Below, in pieces: positions 1 to 9,283 of a DNA stretch of 40,633 nucleotides. The notes under the pieces are model-generated. The model saw only the letters and a list, made by a program, of their open reading frames with translations. It did not search any database and was not told the origin of the DNA. Position 1 is the first letter of the stretch; each line of letters begins with the position of its first letter. Source of the stretch: JABCPE02 sp963518845 (lineage in GTDB: Bacteria > Bacteroidota > Bacteroidia > Flavobacteriales > Weeksellaceae); the NCBI GenBank assembly GCA_963518845.1, contig CAUQKV010000016.1:1-40633 (forward strand). The letters run 5' to 3'. The position numbers and the translations under genes were made by a program.

Positions 1-13
1 TCTAAATAAAATT

Positions 14-48
14 AACTTCGGCAAGGCATCGCTTTGTCGAAGTTTTTT
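14..48 (+). terminator. Rho-independent terminator of the gene left of the window
   Basis: AACTTCG at 14-20 pairs with CGAAGTT at 38-44, with further imperfect pairing inside the loop (GCAAgGC against GCtTTGt), followed by a T-run. No gene end is visible upstream, so it probably ends a gene that lies off the left edge. A TATTTTTG hexamer-like box at 52-59 just after it could be the -7 element for rsmG, but the nearest TTG is only 15 bases away. Confidence 0.75.
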
Positions 49-78
49 ATGTATTTTTGTAAAAATCAATTCTAAAAA

Positions 79-714
79 ATGTCAGTATCACTTATTTTAA
101 AATATTTTCCAGAAATCACTGATGAACAAAAACAACAGTTTGAAAAACTGGAACAGCTATACACCGAATGGAACGAGAAAATAAATGTCATTTCCCGAAA
201 AGATATGGATGGGCTTTATCAAAAGCACATTCTGCATTCACTCGGAATTGCCAAAGTAATGCCTTTTGCTGATGGCACAAAGGTGCTGGATGTCGGCACA
301 GGAGGTGGATTTCCTGGGATTCCGCTGGCTATCCTTTTCCCAGAGGTGAGTTTTACGCTGATAGATTCTATCGGCAAGAAAATAAAAGTGGTAGAAGCTG
401 TTTCGGAGGGACTCGGGCTGAAAAATGTGACTGCAGTGCATGGAAGAGCTGAAAAACTGAAAGAAAAATTTCATTTTGTGGTAAGCAGGGCTGTTACCCA
501 GATGCCTGAGTTTTTGCGATGGCTGAAAGGAAAATTTGAAAAAGAGCAATTCAATGAAAAGCACAATGGCGTGCTTTACCTGAAAGGAGGAGATTTGGCG
601 GAGGAACTGGCAGGGCTTCGCTGTGAGATTTTTCAGCTGAAAAATTATTTTGAAGAAGAATTTTTTGATACCAAAAAAGTGGTGTATTTGTCAAAAGGGA
701 ATTTTAATTCATAG
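79..714 (+). CDS. rsmG: 16S rRNA (guanine(527)-N7)-methyltransferase RsmG (GidB)
   Basis: This cytoplasmic SAM-dependent enzyme methylates N7 of G527 in 16S rRNA. The 211-aa length is normal for the family. The sequence shows the N-terminal helical part with the WNEKINVISRKD motif (residues 31-42), the SAM-binding loop VLDVGTGGGFPGIPLAI (about 69-85), and the later VVSRAV motif (about 134-139). The ATG at 79 follows an A-rich leader with no Shine-Dalgarno sequence, as usual in this phylum. The gene stands alone after a terminator, and the next gene starts 60 bases downstream. Loss-of-function changes in this family are known to give low-level streptomycin resistance; nothing in the sequence suggests a defect. 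Identification is firm. Confidence 0.95.
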   Translation: MSVSLILKYFPEITDEQKQQFEKLEQLYTEWNEKINVISRKDMDGLYQKHILHSLGIAKVMPFADGTKVLDVGTGGGFPGIPLAILFPEVSFTLIDSIGKKIKVVEAVSEGLGLKNVTAVHGRAEKLKEKFHFVVSRAVTQMPEFLRWLKGKFEKEQFNEKHNGVLYLKGGDLAEELAGLRCEIFQLKNYFEEEFFDTKKVVYLSKGNFNS

Positions 715-773
715 ATAATTGATTGTTAGTTTATTATAGCTTTTAATTATTGTTTTTATATAAATAATTGAAT

Positions 774-3455
774 ATGAAATTTCTCTCAAAAATTATTTCG
801 GAATTATTATCAGAAACTTCGGATTTATCCCAGACTGTAATCGTTTTACCAGGGAAAAGACCCGTGGTTTTTTTGAAACAAATCCTAAAAGAGCAGAAAT
901 ACGAAGGTTTTTTGCCTGAGTTTTTTACTGTGGATGAATTGATTAAGAAAATATCTGGAAAACAGCATATTCAGGGAATATCGCTGTGGCTTTTTGGGTA
1001 TGATGTTTATAAGAAAATTTATCCCGAAGAAATTTTGGAAAACTTCCTAAAATGGTTTCCTACTTTGCTGAAAGACTGGGATGATATGCTCAAATTCAGC
1101 GAAGAGGACAAGGCTGTTTTGGAATATATGCTTGATGATGAGCGAATTAAAAACTGGGGCGAAACGCTGGGTGATGGAGATAATGCAAGGAAACGAAACC
1201 TTAATTTTTGGAAAAAGATGAATATTTTTTTACCTAAATTAAAGGAAAATCTCCAAGCAAAAGACTGGGCGACTGATGGGATGATTCACGAAATGGTGAG
1301 AGAGAAAATAAGTGATTTCGCAGAGGAAACGGAAACAAAATTTGTTTTTTGTGGTTTCAATGCGCTTACGCCTTTGGAGGAAAAACTGATTCGGGAACTG
1401 CTCCAAAAAGGAAAGGCGGAATGCTTTTTTCAAGCGGATAAATATTACATAAAAGACCTAAAACAGGAGGCTGGAAAGTTTCTGAGAAAGCATATGCACT
1501 GGAAGGAATTTAATGAAAACCGAAAATTCCAGTGGATAGAAAATAGTTTTTGTGAAGAGAAAAACATCAAGGTTTATGAGGTTGCAGGGAATGTAGCCCA
1601 AACCAAAATTCTGCCTGAAATTTTACAAGAAATTCCAAAAGAAAATTATTCTAAAACGGCGGTTGTTTTATTAGATGAAAACCTGCTTCTGCCGAGTCTG
1701 GATGCGGTGAGTTTTGTGGATAATCTGAATATCACGATGGGATTTCCTATCAAAAATCTTGGTTTCAGCGGGGCGGTTAAGAAGCTTTTTTACCTACAAA
1801 AACAGCTCGAAAAAAATGATAAATCCTACTATTATTTAGATGTTTTTTCGGTTTTGGAAGAATTTCCAAAGGATGAAGAAGACCGAAAAATCATAGACCA
1901 ATTCACGGCTAAAATCGAAGACGAAAACATCGTTTATATTTTGAAAAAAATGATGCAGGAGCATTTGGGCGGGCTTTCTTATTTTCAGCTTTTTGAGAAG
2001 AGAACAGCTTCGGAACTGCTGGAAGATTTGTCTAATTTTTGTTATCATTTGAAATTCAGAGAAATAGATGATATTTTATATGAAAATGTATCTCTTTTTG
2101 AAACGACATTTAAGATTCTAAAAAATCATATGAAAGACTATGATTTTGAGATTTCTATAGATGCGCTGGAGGTTTTGATGAATCAGCTTGTCAATTCAGA
2201 AAACTTGGATTTTCAGGGCGAACCACTTGAGGGACTGCAGTTTATGGGGCTTTTAGAAACTCGTCTTTTGGATTTTGAAAATATTATTCTGCTTTCTGTA
2301 AATGAAGGAAAACTGCCACTGGGAAATACGCAAAACACCTATCTTCCGTTCGATGTGAGAAAGAATTTTGGGCTGAATACCTTCTTGGAAAATGACAGTA
2401 TTTATGCCTACCATTTCTACCGTTTGCTGCAAAATGCTAAAAATATCTATCTGTTATACAATGCTTTAGGTTCTGGAGTGAATACAGGTGAGAAAAGTAG
2501 ATTTATCACCCAAATGGAAATGGAAAGCCCTCATGAAATAGAGCATATCGTGATAGAAAACACCTCTGAACCGATTTTGCAGGAGCCAATAATCATAGAA
2601 AAAACAGAAAAAGTTTTAGAGAAACTAAATGAATGGAAGGGCAGGATTTCAGCATCACACTTGATTTCTTATCTCTATAATCCGATTGATTTTTACTTAA
2701 ATAACATCTTAAAAGCAAAGGAAACAGAGGAGATAGAAGAGGAGCTTTCGCAGCGAAACTATGGGAATTTAGTGCATTATGCTTTGGATTGGCTATATCA
2801 AAAAAAAGAAGGTAAAGTACTGAAAGAAAGTGATATAGAAGATTTAAAGCCAAAAATAGATGAAGCGATTAAGGAGGCGATTTCTAAACTTAAACACCAG
2901 CCAGAGCTCTATGAACGAGGAATGAACTATATTCATAAATCTATGGCTGCCAAGGTGATAGAGCATATTTTGGATTATGATTTAGGTTTAATTAAAGCTG
3001 GTAACTCTTTAGAAATCATAAGTTTAGAAAATCGAATTAATGCTGAATTTTTGATGGATGAAAATGGTGAAAAAATTAATTTTATTGGTTATATAGACCG
3101 TATAGATCGCCTAAATGGAGTGGTGCGGGTGATAGATTTTAAAACCGCAAAAGCTAAAAATCTTTCCGTGAAACCAAAGGAGGAAAAATTGGAAGATTTC
3201 ATGAGTAGTGCGGACAGCAAACAGGCTTTACAGCTGAGTATTTATGCGTATATGGTCTTGCATAACAAAGGTTTTGCGGTCAATCAGTTGCAGTGCGGCA
3301 TTTGGAGTTTTGCGGAAATAGGGAAGGGTGTTCAGACTTTGAAGATTTATGACAATGAAAATATTGACAATGAGAATGTTAGCATCTGTATGAATTCCAT
3401 TAAAAACATTATTTTAGAAATATTAAATCCTGAAATTCCGTTTAAAGAAAACTAA
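774..3455 (+). CDS. PD-(D/E)XK nuclease family protein, AddB/RexB-like
   Basis: A large (893 aa from the ATG) protein with the layout of Bacteroidota AddB-like proteins: a degenerate UvrD-type helicase-like N-terminal region and a C-terminal PD-(D/E)XK exonuclease domain. The nuclease region shows GNLVH (about residue 663), a GYIDRID acidic strand, and the catalytic IDFKT (about 785-789), followed by a glutamine-containing helix (QALQLSIYAYM). Family knowledge suggests a role in processing double-strand breaks for recombination, with an AddA partner encoded elsewhere. An in-frame TTG six bases upstream (768) exists, but the ATG at 774 is the better start. The HD gene starts one base after the stop, so the two are probably cotranscribed. 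The exact role is inferred. Confidence 0.8.
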   Translation: MKFLSKIISELLSETSDLSQTVIVLPGKRPVVFLKQILKEQKYEGFLPEFFTVDELIKKISGKQHIQGISLWLFGYDVYKKIYPEEILENFLKWFPTLLKDWDDMLKFSEEDKAVLEYMLDDERIKNWGETLGDGDNARKRNLNFWKKMNIFLPKLKENLQAKDWATDGMIHEMVREKISDFAEETETKFVFCGFNALTPLEEKLIRELLQKGKAECFFQADKYYIKDLKQEAGKFLRKHMHWKEFNENRKFQWIENSFCEEKNIKVYEVAGNVAQTKILPEILQEIPKENYSKTAVVLLDENLLLPSLDAVSFVDNLNITMGFPIKNLGFSGAVKKLFYLQKQLEKNDKSYYYLDVFSVLEEFPKDEEDRKIIDQFTAKIEDENIVYILKKMMQEHLGGLSYFQLFEKRTASELLEDLSNFCYHLKFREIDDILYENVSLFETTFKILKNHMKDYDFEISIDALEVLMNQLVNSENLDFQGEPLEGLQFMGLLETRLLDFENIILLSVNEGKLPLGNTQNTYLPFDVRKNFGLNTFLENDSIYAYHFYRLLQNAKNIYLLYNALGSGVNTGEKSRFITQMEMESPHEIEHIVIENTSEPILQEPIIIEKTEKVLEKLNEWKGRISASHLISYLYNPIDFYLNNILKAKETEEIEEELSQRNYGNLVHYALDWLYQKKEGKVLKESDIEDLKPKIDEAIKEAISKLKHQPELYERGMNYIHKSMAAKVIEHILDYDLGLIKAGNSLEIISLENRINAEFLMDENGEKINFIGYIDRIDRLNGVVRVIDFKTAKAKNLSVKPKEEKLEDFMSSADSKQALQLSIYAYMVLHNKGFAVNQLQCGIWSFAEIGKGVQTLKIYDNENIDNENVSICMNSIKNIILEILNPEIPFKEN

Positions 3456-3456
3456 A

Positions 3457-4107
3457 ATGAACCAAAATATATCTCTGACTATAGATTTTGTAAAGAAAAC
3501 CTTGGAAGGAGCAGAGGCAGGGCATGATTGGTTTCATACTGAACGGGTTTGGCGACTTGCAAAGCTCATTGCCAAAACAGAAAACTGCAATCAAGAAATT
3601 GTGGAAATTTCGGCTTTATTACACGATATTGCCGACCCAAAATTTTATAATGGCCATGAGATCTTGGCGCTTGAGATTTCAGAGAAATTCCTTAATGAAA
3701 TAGGGATGGGAACTCAAGTGATAGAGCAGATTTTATTTGTCATCAAACATATTTCCTTTAAAAATAAAGGCGAAACGATAGAAAAGACCAAAGAGCTTGA
3801 AATCGTGCAGGATGCGGATAGACTGGATGCGATGGGGGCTATCGGGATAGCGCGGACTTTTAATTTTGGAGGATATAAAAATAATCCGATTTACAATCCT
3901 GATATTCAGCCGAATATACATCAGACCAAAGAAGAATATAAAAAATCCAACGGCACGACAATCAATCATTTTTATGAAAAACTGCTCCTGCTGAAAAACC
4001 TTATGAATACTGATAAAGGCAGGGAATTAGCAGAGGAAAGGCATAGTTTTATGCTGGTGTTTTTGGAGCAGTTCTATAAAGAATGGAATTCAGGGCTAGA
4101 TGTTTGA
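3457..4107 (+). CDS. HD domain phosphohydrolase, YedJ/YpgQ-like
   Basis: A 216-aa HD-superfamily metal-dependent hydrolase. Metal ligands visible are H23 and H27 in HDWFHTERV, the H56-D57 pair in LLHDIAD, and the later conserved VQDADRLDAMGAIGIAR segment (about 117-133) that marks the YedJ/YpgQ subgroup. Related proteins hydrolyse nucleotide phosphates or act in housecleaning, but the substrate cannot be read from sequence. It starts one base after the nuclease gene stop, so it shares that transcript. Its last 12 bases overlap the end of the convergent DUF4286 gene, so the two transcripts have antisense 3' ends. The family call is firm, the substrate unknown. Confidence 0.85.
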   Translation: MNQNISLTIDFVKKTLEGAEAGHDWFHTERVWRLAKLIAKTENCNQEIVEISALLHDIADPKFYNGHEILALEISEKFLNEIGMGTQVIEQILFVIKHISFKNKGETIEKTKELEIVQDADRLDAMGAIGIARTFNFGGYKNNPIYNPDIQPNIHQTKEEYKKSNGTTINHFYEKLLLLKNLMNTDKGRELAEERHSFMLVFLEQFYKEWNSGLDV

Positions 4108-4404
4108 TTCTATTTTGTTTAGAAAAGTATTGAAAATCAATACACTTTCGCTGAATTTATCAAAAATTTTATTTGAAATATGCGGAAGTTCGTTTTCTAA
4201 AAAATAAATTCTATCTGATTGATTATCAAAGAATAATAAAACATTGGTGTTTTTGCCTTCGGAGAGCATTTCTGATTCAACTTCGGAAATGATGTATTTC
4301 CTGCTGAAGTTTTTGATAGTAGCTAAAAGTTCCTCTTCCAAAAAGGAATTCCAATCATTTATCTTGTGTTCTTCTGTGTGAAAAGTGATGCTGAGTATTG
4401 CCAT
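4096..4404 (-). CDS. DUF4286 family protein
   Basis: A 102-aa protein that starts MAILSITFHTEEH and continues with an N-terminal beta strand, a DW..FL helix (residues 17-22) and a C-terminal strand, the arrangement of the small ferredoxin-like DUF4286 proteins common in Bacteroidota. No catalytic residues are evident and no function is known for the family. It is convergent with the HD hydrolase gene, overlapping it by 12 bases at the stop codons. No terminator separates them. The 149-base gap before gyrA would contain its promoter, but no clear consensus box was found on this strand. The family assignment rests on remembered resemblance and is moderate. Confidence 0.6.
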   Translation of the reverse strand: MAILSITFHTEEHKINDWNSFLEEELLATIKNFSRKYIISEVESEMLSEGKNTNVLLFFDNQSDRIYFLENELPHISNKIFDKFSESVLIFNTFLNKIESNI

Positions 4405-4553
4405 TTTTGTGAAATTTTTAACTTAAATTTTTTGGTAAAAGTAATCAAATTTTCATAAATTGCCATGTTATTTATTTCTCATCGCAGAAAAGAAAAAATA
4501 GATGTAAATAGTGGTGCATAAAGCACTGATTCATATAACTTTAATAAAAATAA

Positions 4554-7064
4554 ATGAACGCAGGAGAAAAGTTAATTCCTATCAACATTGTTGATGAAAT
4601 GAAGTCCTCTTACATAGACTATTCGATGTCGGTGATTGTTTCCCGTGCATTGCCTGATGTAAGAGATGGTCTGAAACCCGTTCACAGAAGGGTTCTGTAT
4701 GGTATGTATGATTTGGGAGTTTTTTCCAATAAAAAACATTTGAAATCAGCCAGAATCGTAGGGGATGTTTTGGGTAAATACCACCCTCACGGAGACAGCT
4801 CTGTATATGATGCTATGGTGCGTATGGCGCAGCCGTGGAGCTTGAGATACCCTATGGTAGATGGACAGGGGAACTTTGGTTCTATGGATGGCGACCCACC
4901 AGCAGCGATGCGTTATACGGAAGCAAGGCTGAAAAAAATCTCAGATGAAATTCTTTCTGATTTAGATAAAGAAACGGTTGATTTTCAGAATAACTTTGAT
5001 GATACAACCAAAGAGCCTACGGTTCTTCCTACGAGAATTCCTACACTTTTAGTAAACGGAAGTTCTGGTATCGCGGTAGGGATGGCTACTAATATGGCTC
5101 CGCATAACCTTAGCGAGAGTATAGATGCTATTTGTGCATATATTGATAACAGAGATATTACCATAGATGAGCTGATGAAACACATCATTGCTCCAGACTT
5201 CCCTACAGGAGGAATTATCTATGGTTATGATGGTGTGAGAGATGCTTTCCATACAGGGCGAGGGCGAGTGGTGCTGAGAGGAAAAGTGAAATTTGAGGAA
5301 ATAGGAAACCGAAACGCTATCGTAGTAACAGAGGTGCCTTATCAAGTGAATAAGGCGGATATGATAGAGCGAACAGCAGAACTAGTAAAAGAGGATAAAA
5401 TACCAGGGATTTATGAAATCCGTGATGAATCTGACAGAGAGGGACTTCGTGTGGTTTATGAATTGAAAAACGATGCGATTCCGAATGTGGTGCTTAACCT
5501 ATTATATAAGTATACAGCTCTGCAGACTTCATTTAGTATCAATAATATTGCGCTGGTTGGTGGAAGACCACAACAGCTTAATTTAAAGGATATTATCTAC
5601 AATTTCGTAGAGCATAGACATGATGTAGTAACCAGAAGAACAGAATACGAGCTGAAAAAAGCAAAAGAAAGAGCTCATATTTTGGAGGGGTATATGAAGG
5701 TGATTGCTACTCAGGATACGCTGGATAGGGCAATAGCGATTATTAGACATAGTGCTAATCCACAAGCAGCGAAGGAAGGTTTGATAGCAGAATTTGAACT
5801 TTCTGAAATTCAAGCTCAGGCTATTCTTGATTTAAGACTTGCTCGTCTTACAGGAATGGAATTGGATAAAATTCGTGATGAATACGAGGAAATCATGAAG
5901 ATTATCGCTGATTTAGAAGATATCCTATCTAATGAGGGCAGAAGATTTGAGATTATCAAGAATGAACTTCTTGAAATCAAAGAAAAATACGGAGACGAAA
6001 GAAAATCAGAAATTGACTATTCTGGTGGTGAAATGTCCATAGAAGACATTATTCCAAACGAGCAGGTGGTGCTTACAATTTCTCACGCAGGGTATATTAA
6101 AAGAACTCTGCTTTCTGAATACAAAGTGCAGTCTAGGGGAGGCGTAGGTAATAAAGCCGCAACGACCCGTGATGAAGACTTCTTGGAATACATCGTATCT
6201 GCTACCAACCACCAGTATATGATGTTCTTCACAGAGAAAGGAAAATGTTACTGGTTGCGCGTATTCGAAATTCCAGAAGGCTCTAAAACAGCCAAAGGAA
6301 GAGCGGTGCAGAACCTTATCAACATTGAGCCAGATGATAAAATCAAGGCGTACATCAGAACCAATGACCTGAAAGATACAGACTATGTAAACAGCATGTA
6401 TGTGGTGATGGTTACCAAAAATGGTGTTATCAAGAAAACTTCGTTGGAGGCGTATTCTAGACCGAGAGTAAATGGGGTAAATGCCATAGAAATTCGTGAA
6501 GATGACCAACTTCTAGAAGCAAGACTGACCACAGGTGAATCTGAAATCATGATTGCTACTAAAAATGGTAAATGTATCCGTTTCCCAGAGGAAAAAGTAA
6601 GAGCTGTGGGAAGAACTTCTATCGGGGTGAGAGGTATCACATTAGAAGATAATGACGAAGTAATCGGTATGATTATCGCTAATGATTTGGAAAAAGAATC
6701 TGTTTTGGTTGTTTCTGAAAAAGGCTACGGAAAGAGAACCGCAGTGGAGGATTATAGAGTTACCAACAGAGGTGGAAAAGGAGTTATCACCCTGAATATC
6801 ACCGAAAAAACAGGAAAACTCATCGCGATACAAAATGTAACAGATGAAGATGGTCTGATGATTATCAATAAATCTGGTGTGGCTATCCGTATGGCTGTGG
6901 AAGAACTCCGTGTGATGGGAAGAAATACCCAAGGGGTGAAACTTATCAGCCTAAAAGGAAATGATGAAATCGCGGCGGTGGCAAAAGTAGAAATGGATAA
7001 AGATGTGGAAGATACCGAAGAGCAAACTGAAGAAGGTGAAAACACGGAAAATGTTTCAGAATAA
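4554..7064 (+). CDS. gyrA: DNA gyrase subunit A
   Basis: The A subunit of DNA gyrase, which breaks and rejoins DNA to introduce negative supercoils with GyrB. The 836-aa protein has the N-terminal breakage-reunion domain with the active-site tyrosine Y121 (AMRYTEARL), followed by a coiled-coil region and a C-terminal beta-pinwheel. A GyrA-box variant (QSRGGVG, residues 526-532) separates it from the topoisomerase IV subunit ParC. In the quinolone-resistance region, HPHGDSSVYD carries serine at position 82 and aspartate at 86, equivalent to the sensitive residues S83 and D87 of E. coli. The tail is acidic (EDTEEQTEEGENTENVSE). The TPR protein gene follows after 25 bases and may share the transcript. 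Confidence 0.96.
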   Translation: MNAGEKLIPINIVDEMKSSYIDYSMSVIVSRALPDVRDGLKPVHRRVLYGMYDLGVFSNKKHLKSARIVGDVLGKYHPHGDSSVYDAMVRMAQPWSLRYPMVDGQGNFGSMDGDPPAAMRYTEARLKKISDEILSDLDKETVDFQNNFDDTTKEPTVLPTRIPTLLVNGSSGIAVGMATNMAPHNLSESIDAICAYIDNRDITIDELMKHIIAPDFPTGGIIYGYDGVRDAFHTGRGRVVLRGKVKFEEIGNRNAIVVTEVPYQVNKADMIERTAELVKEDKIPGIYEIRDESDREGLRVVYELKNDAIPNVVLNLLYKYTALQTSFSINNIALVGGRPQQLNLKDIIYNFVEHRHDVVTRRTEYELKKAKERAHILEGYMKVIATQDTLDRAIAIIRHSANPQAAKEGLIAEFELSEIQAQAILDLRLARLTGMELDKIRDEYEEIMKIIADLEDILSNEGRRFEIIKNELLEIKEKYGDERKSEIDYSGGEMSIEDIIPNEQVVLTISHAGYIKRTLLSEYKVQSRGGVGNKAATTRDEDFLEYIVSATNHQYMMFFTEKGKCYWLRVFEIPEGSKTAKGRAVQNLINIEPDDKIKAYIRTNDLKDTDYVNSMYVVMVTKNGVIKKTSLEAYSRPRVNGVNAIEIREDDQLLEARLTTGESEIMIATKNGKCIRFPEEKVRAVGRTSIGVRGITLEDNDEVIGMIIANDLEKESVLVVSEKGYGKRTAVEDYRVTNRGGKGVITLNITEKTGKLIAIQNVTDEDGLMIINKSGVAIRMAVEELRVMGRNTQGVKLISLKGNDEIAAVAKVEMDKDVEDTEEQTEEGENTENVSE

Positions 7065-7089
7065 AATTAAATAAAAAATTATCATTAAC

Positions 7090-8463
7090 ATGAAAAAAAT
7101 AGTTTTAAGTTTAGCATTAGTGGGTGCATCGTTCACTTTTGCACAGAAAAAAGAAATCCAAAACGCTTCTAAAGCGATAGAAAAAAACGATATAGCAGCA
7201 GCTAAAGCAGAAATATCAAAAGCAGAAGGTTTATTGAACGACCAGCTGTATCTACTTGAGCCATCAGTTTTGGAGGAATACTATTACGCGAAAGGAGTTT
7301 TATTGATAAAAGAAGGAAAAACGAGAGAAGGAGCCGCTCTTTTAGGGAAAATCGCAGATTTAAAAACGATTTACACAGGGAAAAACAGCGATAAAAAGAA
7401 AGTATTCTTTGCAGGAAAAGAAGCTGCTGAAAAAAGTGGAATACAAGGATTAAAAGTTGAAAATTACACTCCAAAAACTACTGAAAAAGTAAATAGTTTT
7501 GTAAATCCGCTTTTGAAATCTGCAAGTGATGAAGCTTACAAAGCTTATCAAGCTAAAAACTACAATAAGGCAGCTGAAAAATACGAAGAAGTATACAACC
7601 TACTAAAAGCTGTAGGAAACGAGGATAAAACTTATCTTTACTACGCAGGGATAAACTATCAAGCGGCTGGAAAGAATAATGAAGCGATAGAGATTTATAA
7701 TGGTCTGATTAACAGTGGATATACAGGAGTTACAACTCAGTATTTGGCAACTGATGTGAAAACAGAGCAGGTTCAGTCTTTTGATAAAAACTCTTTTGAA
7801 TTGATTAAAAAATCTGGTTCAAATGAATACAAAGACCTAAAAACTCAATCAACTCCAAGCGTAGAACTAGAGCTATATGAATCAAACATAAGACTTTTGG
7901 TGGATGCTGCAAGATATGATGAAGCTTTGGTTTTGATAGAAAAAGGACTTAAAAAATTCCCTAACAATCAGAGATTGTCAGAATTACAAGGAGTTGCTTA
8001 TTACAGATCTGGAAAAACTTCAGAATTTATCCAAAACCTTAAAAATCAAGTTGCTAAAAACCCTAATGACAAAGAATCTTGGTATAATTTAGGTTTCTTA
8101 CAAAGTCAAGATAATGCTACTTTGGCGGATGCTGAAAAATCATTCAAAAAGGCATTAGAGATTGATGGAAACTATGTTTTAGCATTGCAAGGTTTGGCTT
8201 ATGCTGTTCATTTAAAGGATGATGAAAAGACATTGGAGCAAATCCGAGCTTTCCAAAAAGCAAAGAAAATCAATGAAATGAATAAATTGATGGAAAAGAG
8301 AAGAGAAACTTTCAAAAAAGCTCTTCCTTACCTTGAAAAATGGCATTCCATTGAGCCTAAAAATGTAGAAGTAGTAAGTACTCTGAAAGGAATCTACATG
8401 AATCTAGACAATATGGATAAGTATAACCATTTCAAGAAGTTAGAAGATTCCTTGAAAAAATAA
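7090..8463 (+). CDS. Exported tetratricopeptide repeat protein
   Basis: A 457-aa protein with a cleavable signal peptide (MKKIVLSLALVGASFTFAQ, cut probably after A18) and a string of TPR helices: clear units near residues 145-205 (YKAYQAKNYNKAAEKYEEVY and neighbours), 255-290 (ARYDEALVLIEKGLKKFPN) and 310-375 (AEKSFKKALEIDGNYVLAL). TPR arrays bind other proteins, so this is probably a periplasmic or envelope scaffold, a type common in Flavobacteriia; no partner can be named. It lies 25 bases after gyrA with no terminator between, and ends in a strong terminator. No enzymatic motif is present. Confidence 0.8.
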   Translation: MKKIVLSLALVGASFTFAQKKEIQNASKAIEKNDIAAAKAEISKAEGLLNDQLYLLEPSVLEEYYYAKGVLLIKEGKTREGAALLGKIADLKTIYTGKNSDKKKVFFAGKEAAEKSGIQGLKVENYTPKTTEKVNSFVNPLLKSASDEAYKAYQAKNYNKAAEKYEEVYNLLKAVGNEDKTYLYYAGINYQAAGKNNEAIEIYNGLINSGYTGVTTQYLATDVKTEQVQSFDKNSFELIKKSGSNEYKDLKTQSTPSVELELYESNIRLLVDAARYDEALVLIEKGLKKFPNNQRLSELQGVAYYRSGKTSEFIQNLKNQVAKNPNDKESWYNLGFLQSQDNATLADAEKSFKKALEIDGNYVLALQGLAYAVHLKDDEKTLEQIRAFQKAKKINEMNKLMEKRRETFKKALPYLEKWHSIEPKNVEVVSTLKGIYMNLDNMDKYNHFKKLEDSLKK

Positions 8464-8472
8464 TTTATATAA

Positions 8473-8507
8473 AATAAGCTCTATTTTTGTAGGGCTTATT
8501 TTTTTTA
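8473..8507 (+). terminator. Rho-independent terminator after the TPR gene
   Basis: AATAAGC at 8473-8479 pairs with GCTTATT at 8494-8500 (with an extra C-G pair inside), followed by a run of T to 8506. It closes the gyrA-TPR unit just before the lipoprotein gene. Confidence 0.8.
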
Positions 8508-8521
8508 AAAATAAAAACCTT

Positions 8522-9202
8522 ATGAAAAAGATTATTTTATTCCATTTGCTTTGTCTGCTATCTTCATGCAATGGACAGGACAAAAAAACTGAAGTAAAAA
8601 ACGAGCAGATAAAAGCCGAAAAAAAGTTTGATATCAAACGATTTAATGAAAATAAGAAAAACGGAGAATATATTTATACTGACAGCTTGGGAAATCAGGT
8701 GACGGAAATTACTACCAAAAGAGGTTATGGGCGTTATGTGTCTTTAAAAAATGAATTCAATGTAAAATTTCTTTATCATTTCTATTCTACAGGAATCCTA
8801 AAAGAAGAAGGTAAAGTTTTTGATGGAGGAGGTTTTCGTATAGGGGTATGGAATTTCTATGATGAAAAGGGTGTTTTAACAAAGAGCATAGATTATGACA
8901 AACCTTTTGAAAAATATCCATTAGAGAAGGTTTTGGCGTATATGAAAAGCCGTAAAGCAGAATTATTAGGCATGTATACAAGGATATATAGAAAAATTGA
9001 TGAAAAAGGAGTTCCCATGTGGTATATCAGCTGGGATGCTAATCAGAGAACCAAAGAAGACTGTATCACTATGGTTAATATAGAAATAGATGCTCAAAAA
9101 GGCGAAATTGTCAAAGAATACCATTCCTTCTTTTGGGAATACAATAATCCTTACGATAAGGTTCCTGCTCCTGTCATCATCTTTGATAAAACCAAAAAAT
9201 AA
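8522..9202 (+). CDS. Lipoprotein of unknown function with MORN/YwqK-like repeats
   Basis: A 226-aa protein with a type II signal peptide: MKKIILFHLLCLLSSCNG, lipobox LSSC with the lipidated cysteine at residue 16. After a lysine-rich linker it shows short beta-hairpin units with the pattern FYSTGILKEEGKV.. and GVWNFYDEKGVLTKSIDY (about residues 83-122), similar to MORN_2/YwqK repeats. The C-terminal part (KIDEKGVPMWYISWD) is not recognised. It is predicted to sit on the envelope by its lipid anchor. It begins 15 bases after a terminator and is followed by the promoter of the next locus, so it appears to be monocistronic. The function is unknown. Confidence 0.65.
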   Translation: MKKIILFHLLCLLSSCNGQDKKTEVKNEQIKAEKKFDIKRFNENKKNGEYIYTDSLGNQVTEITTKRGYGRYVSLKNEFNVKFLYHFYSTGILKEEGKVFDGGGFRIGVWNFYDEKGVLTKSIDYDKPFEKYPLEKVLAYMKSRKAELLGMYTRIYRKIDEKGVPMWYISWDANQRTKEDCITMVNIEIDAQKGEIVKEYHSFFWEYNNPYDKVPAPVIIFDKTKK

Positions 9203-9236
9203 GTAATTTTTAACGCTAAAAAACAATTAAATAATT

Positions 9237-9265
9237 TTGATTTTTCAAAATAAATATTAACTTTG
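9237..9265 (+). promoter_or_regulatory. Flavobacterial promoter of the membrane protein-regulator-DUF4173 locus
   Basis: A TTG at 9237-9239 is followed after 18 bases by TAACTTTG at 9258-9265, matching the Bacteroidota TTG / TAnnTTTG consensus at a normal spacing. The first gene's ATG is 18 bases downstream. The -7 box is the left arm of the palindrome at 9259-9277. Confidence 0.75.
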
Positions 9266-9277
9266 CAATTCAAAGTT
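9259..9277. promoter_or_regulatory. Palindromic operator candidate, copy 1
   Basis: Perfect inverted repeat AACTTTG-N5-CAAAGTT overlapping the -7 box. The same 7-5-7 palindrome with identical arms recurs at 10223-10241 upstream of the third gene of the locus. The winged-helix regulator encoded between them is the obvious candidate ligand, which would make this autoregulation; that is inference. Confidence 0.7.
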
Positions 9278-9283
9278 CTTTTT

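Noticed and set aside
4785..4830. Quinolone-resistance substitutions in gyrA
   Set aside because: The equivalents of E. coli S83 and D87 are serine and aspartate, the sensitive type.
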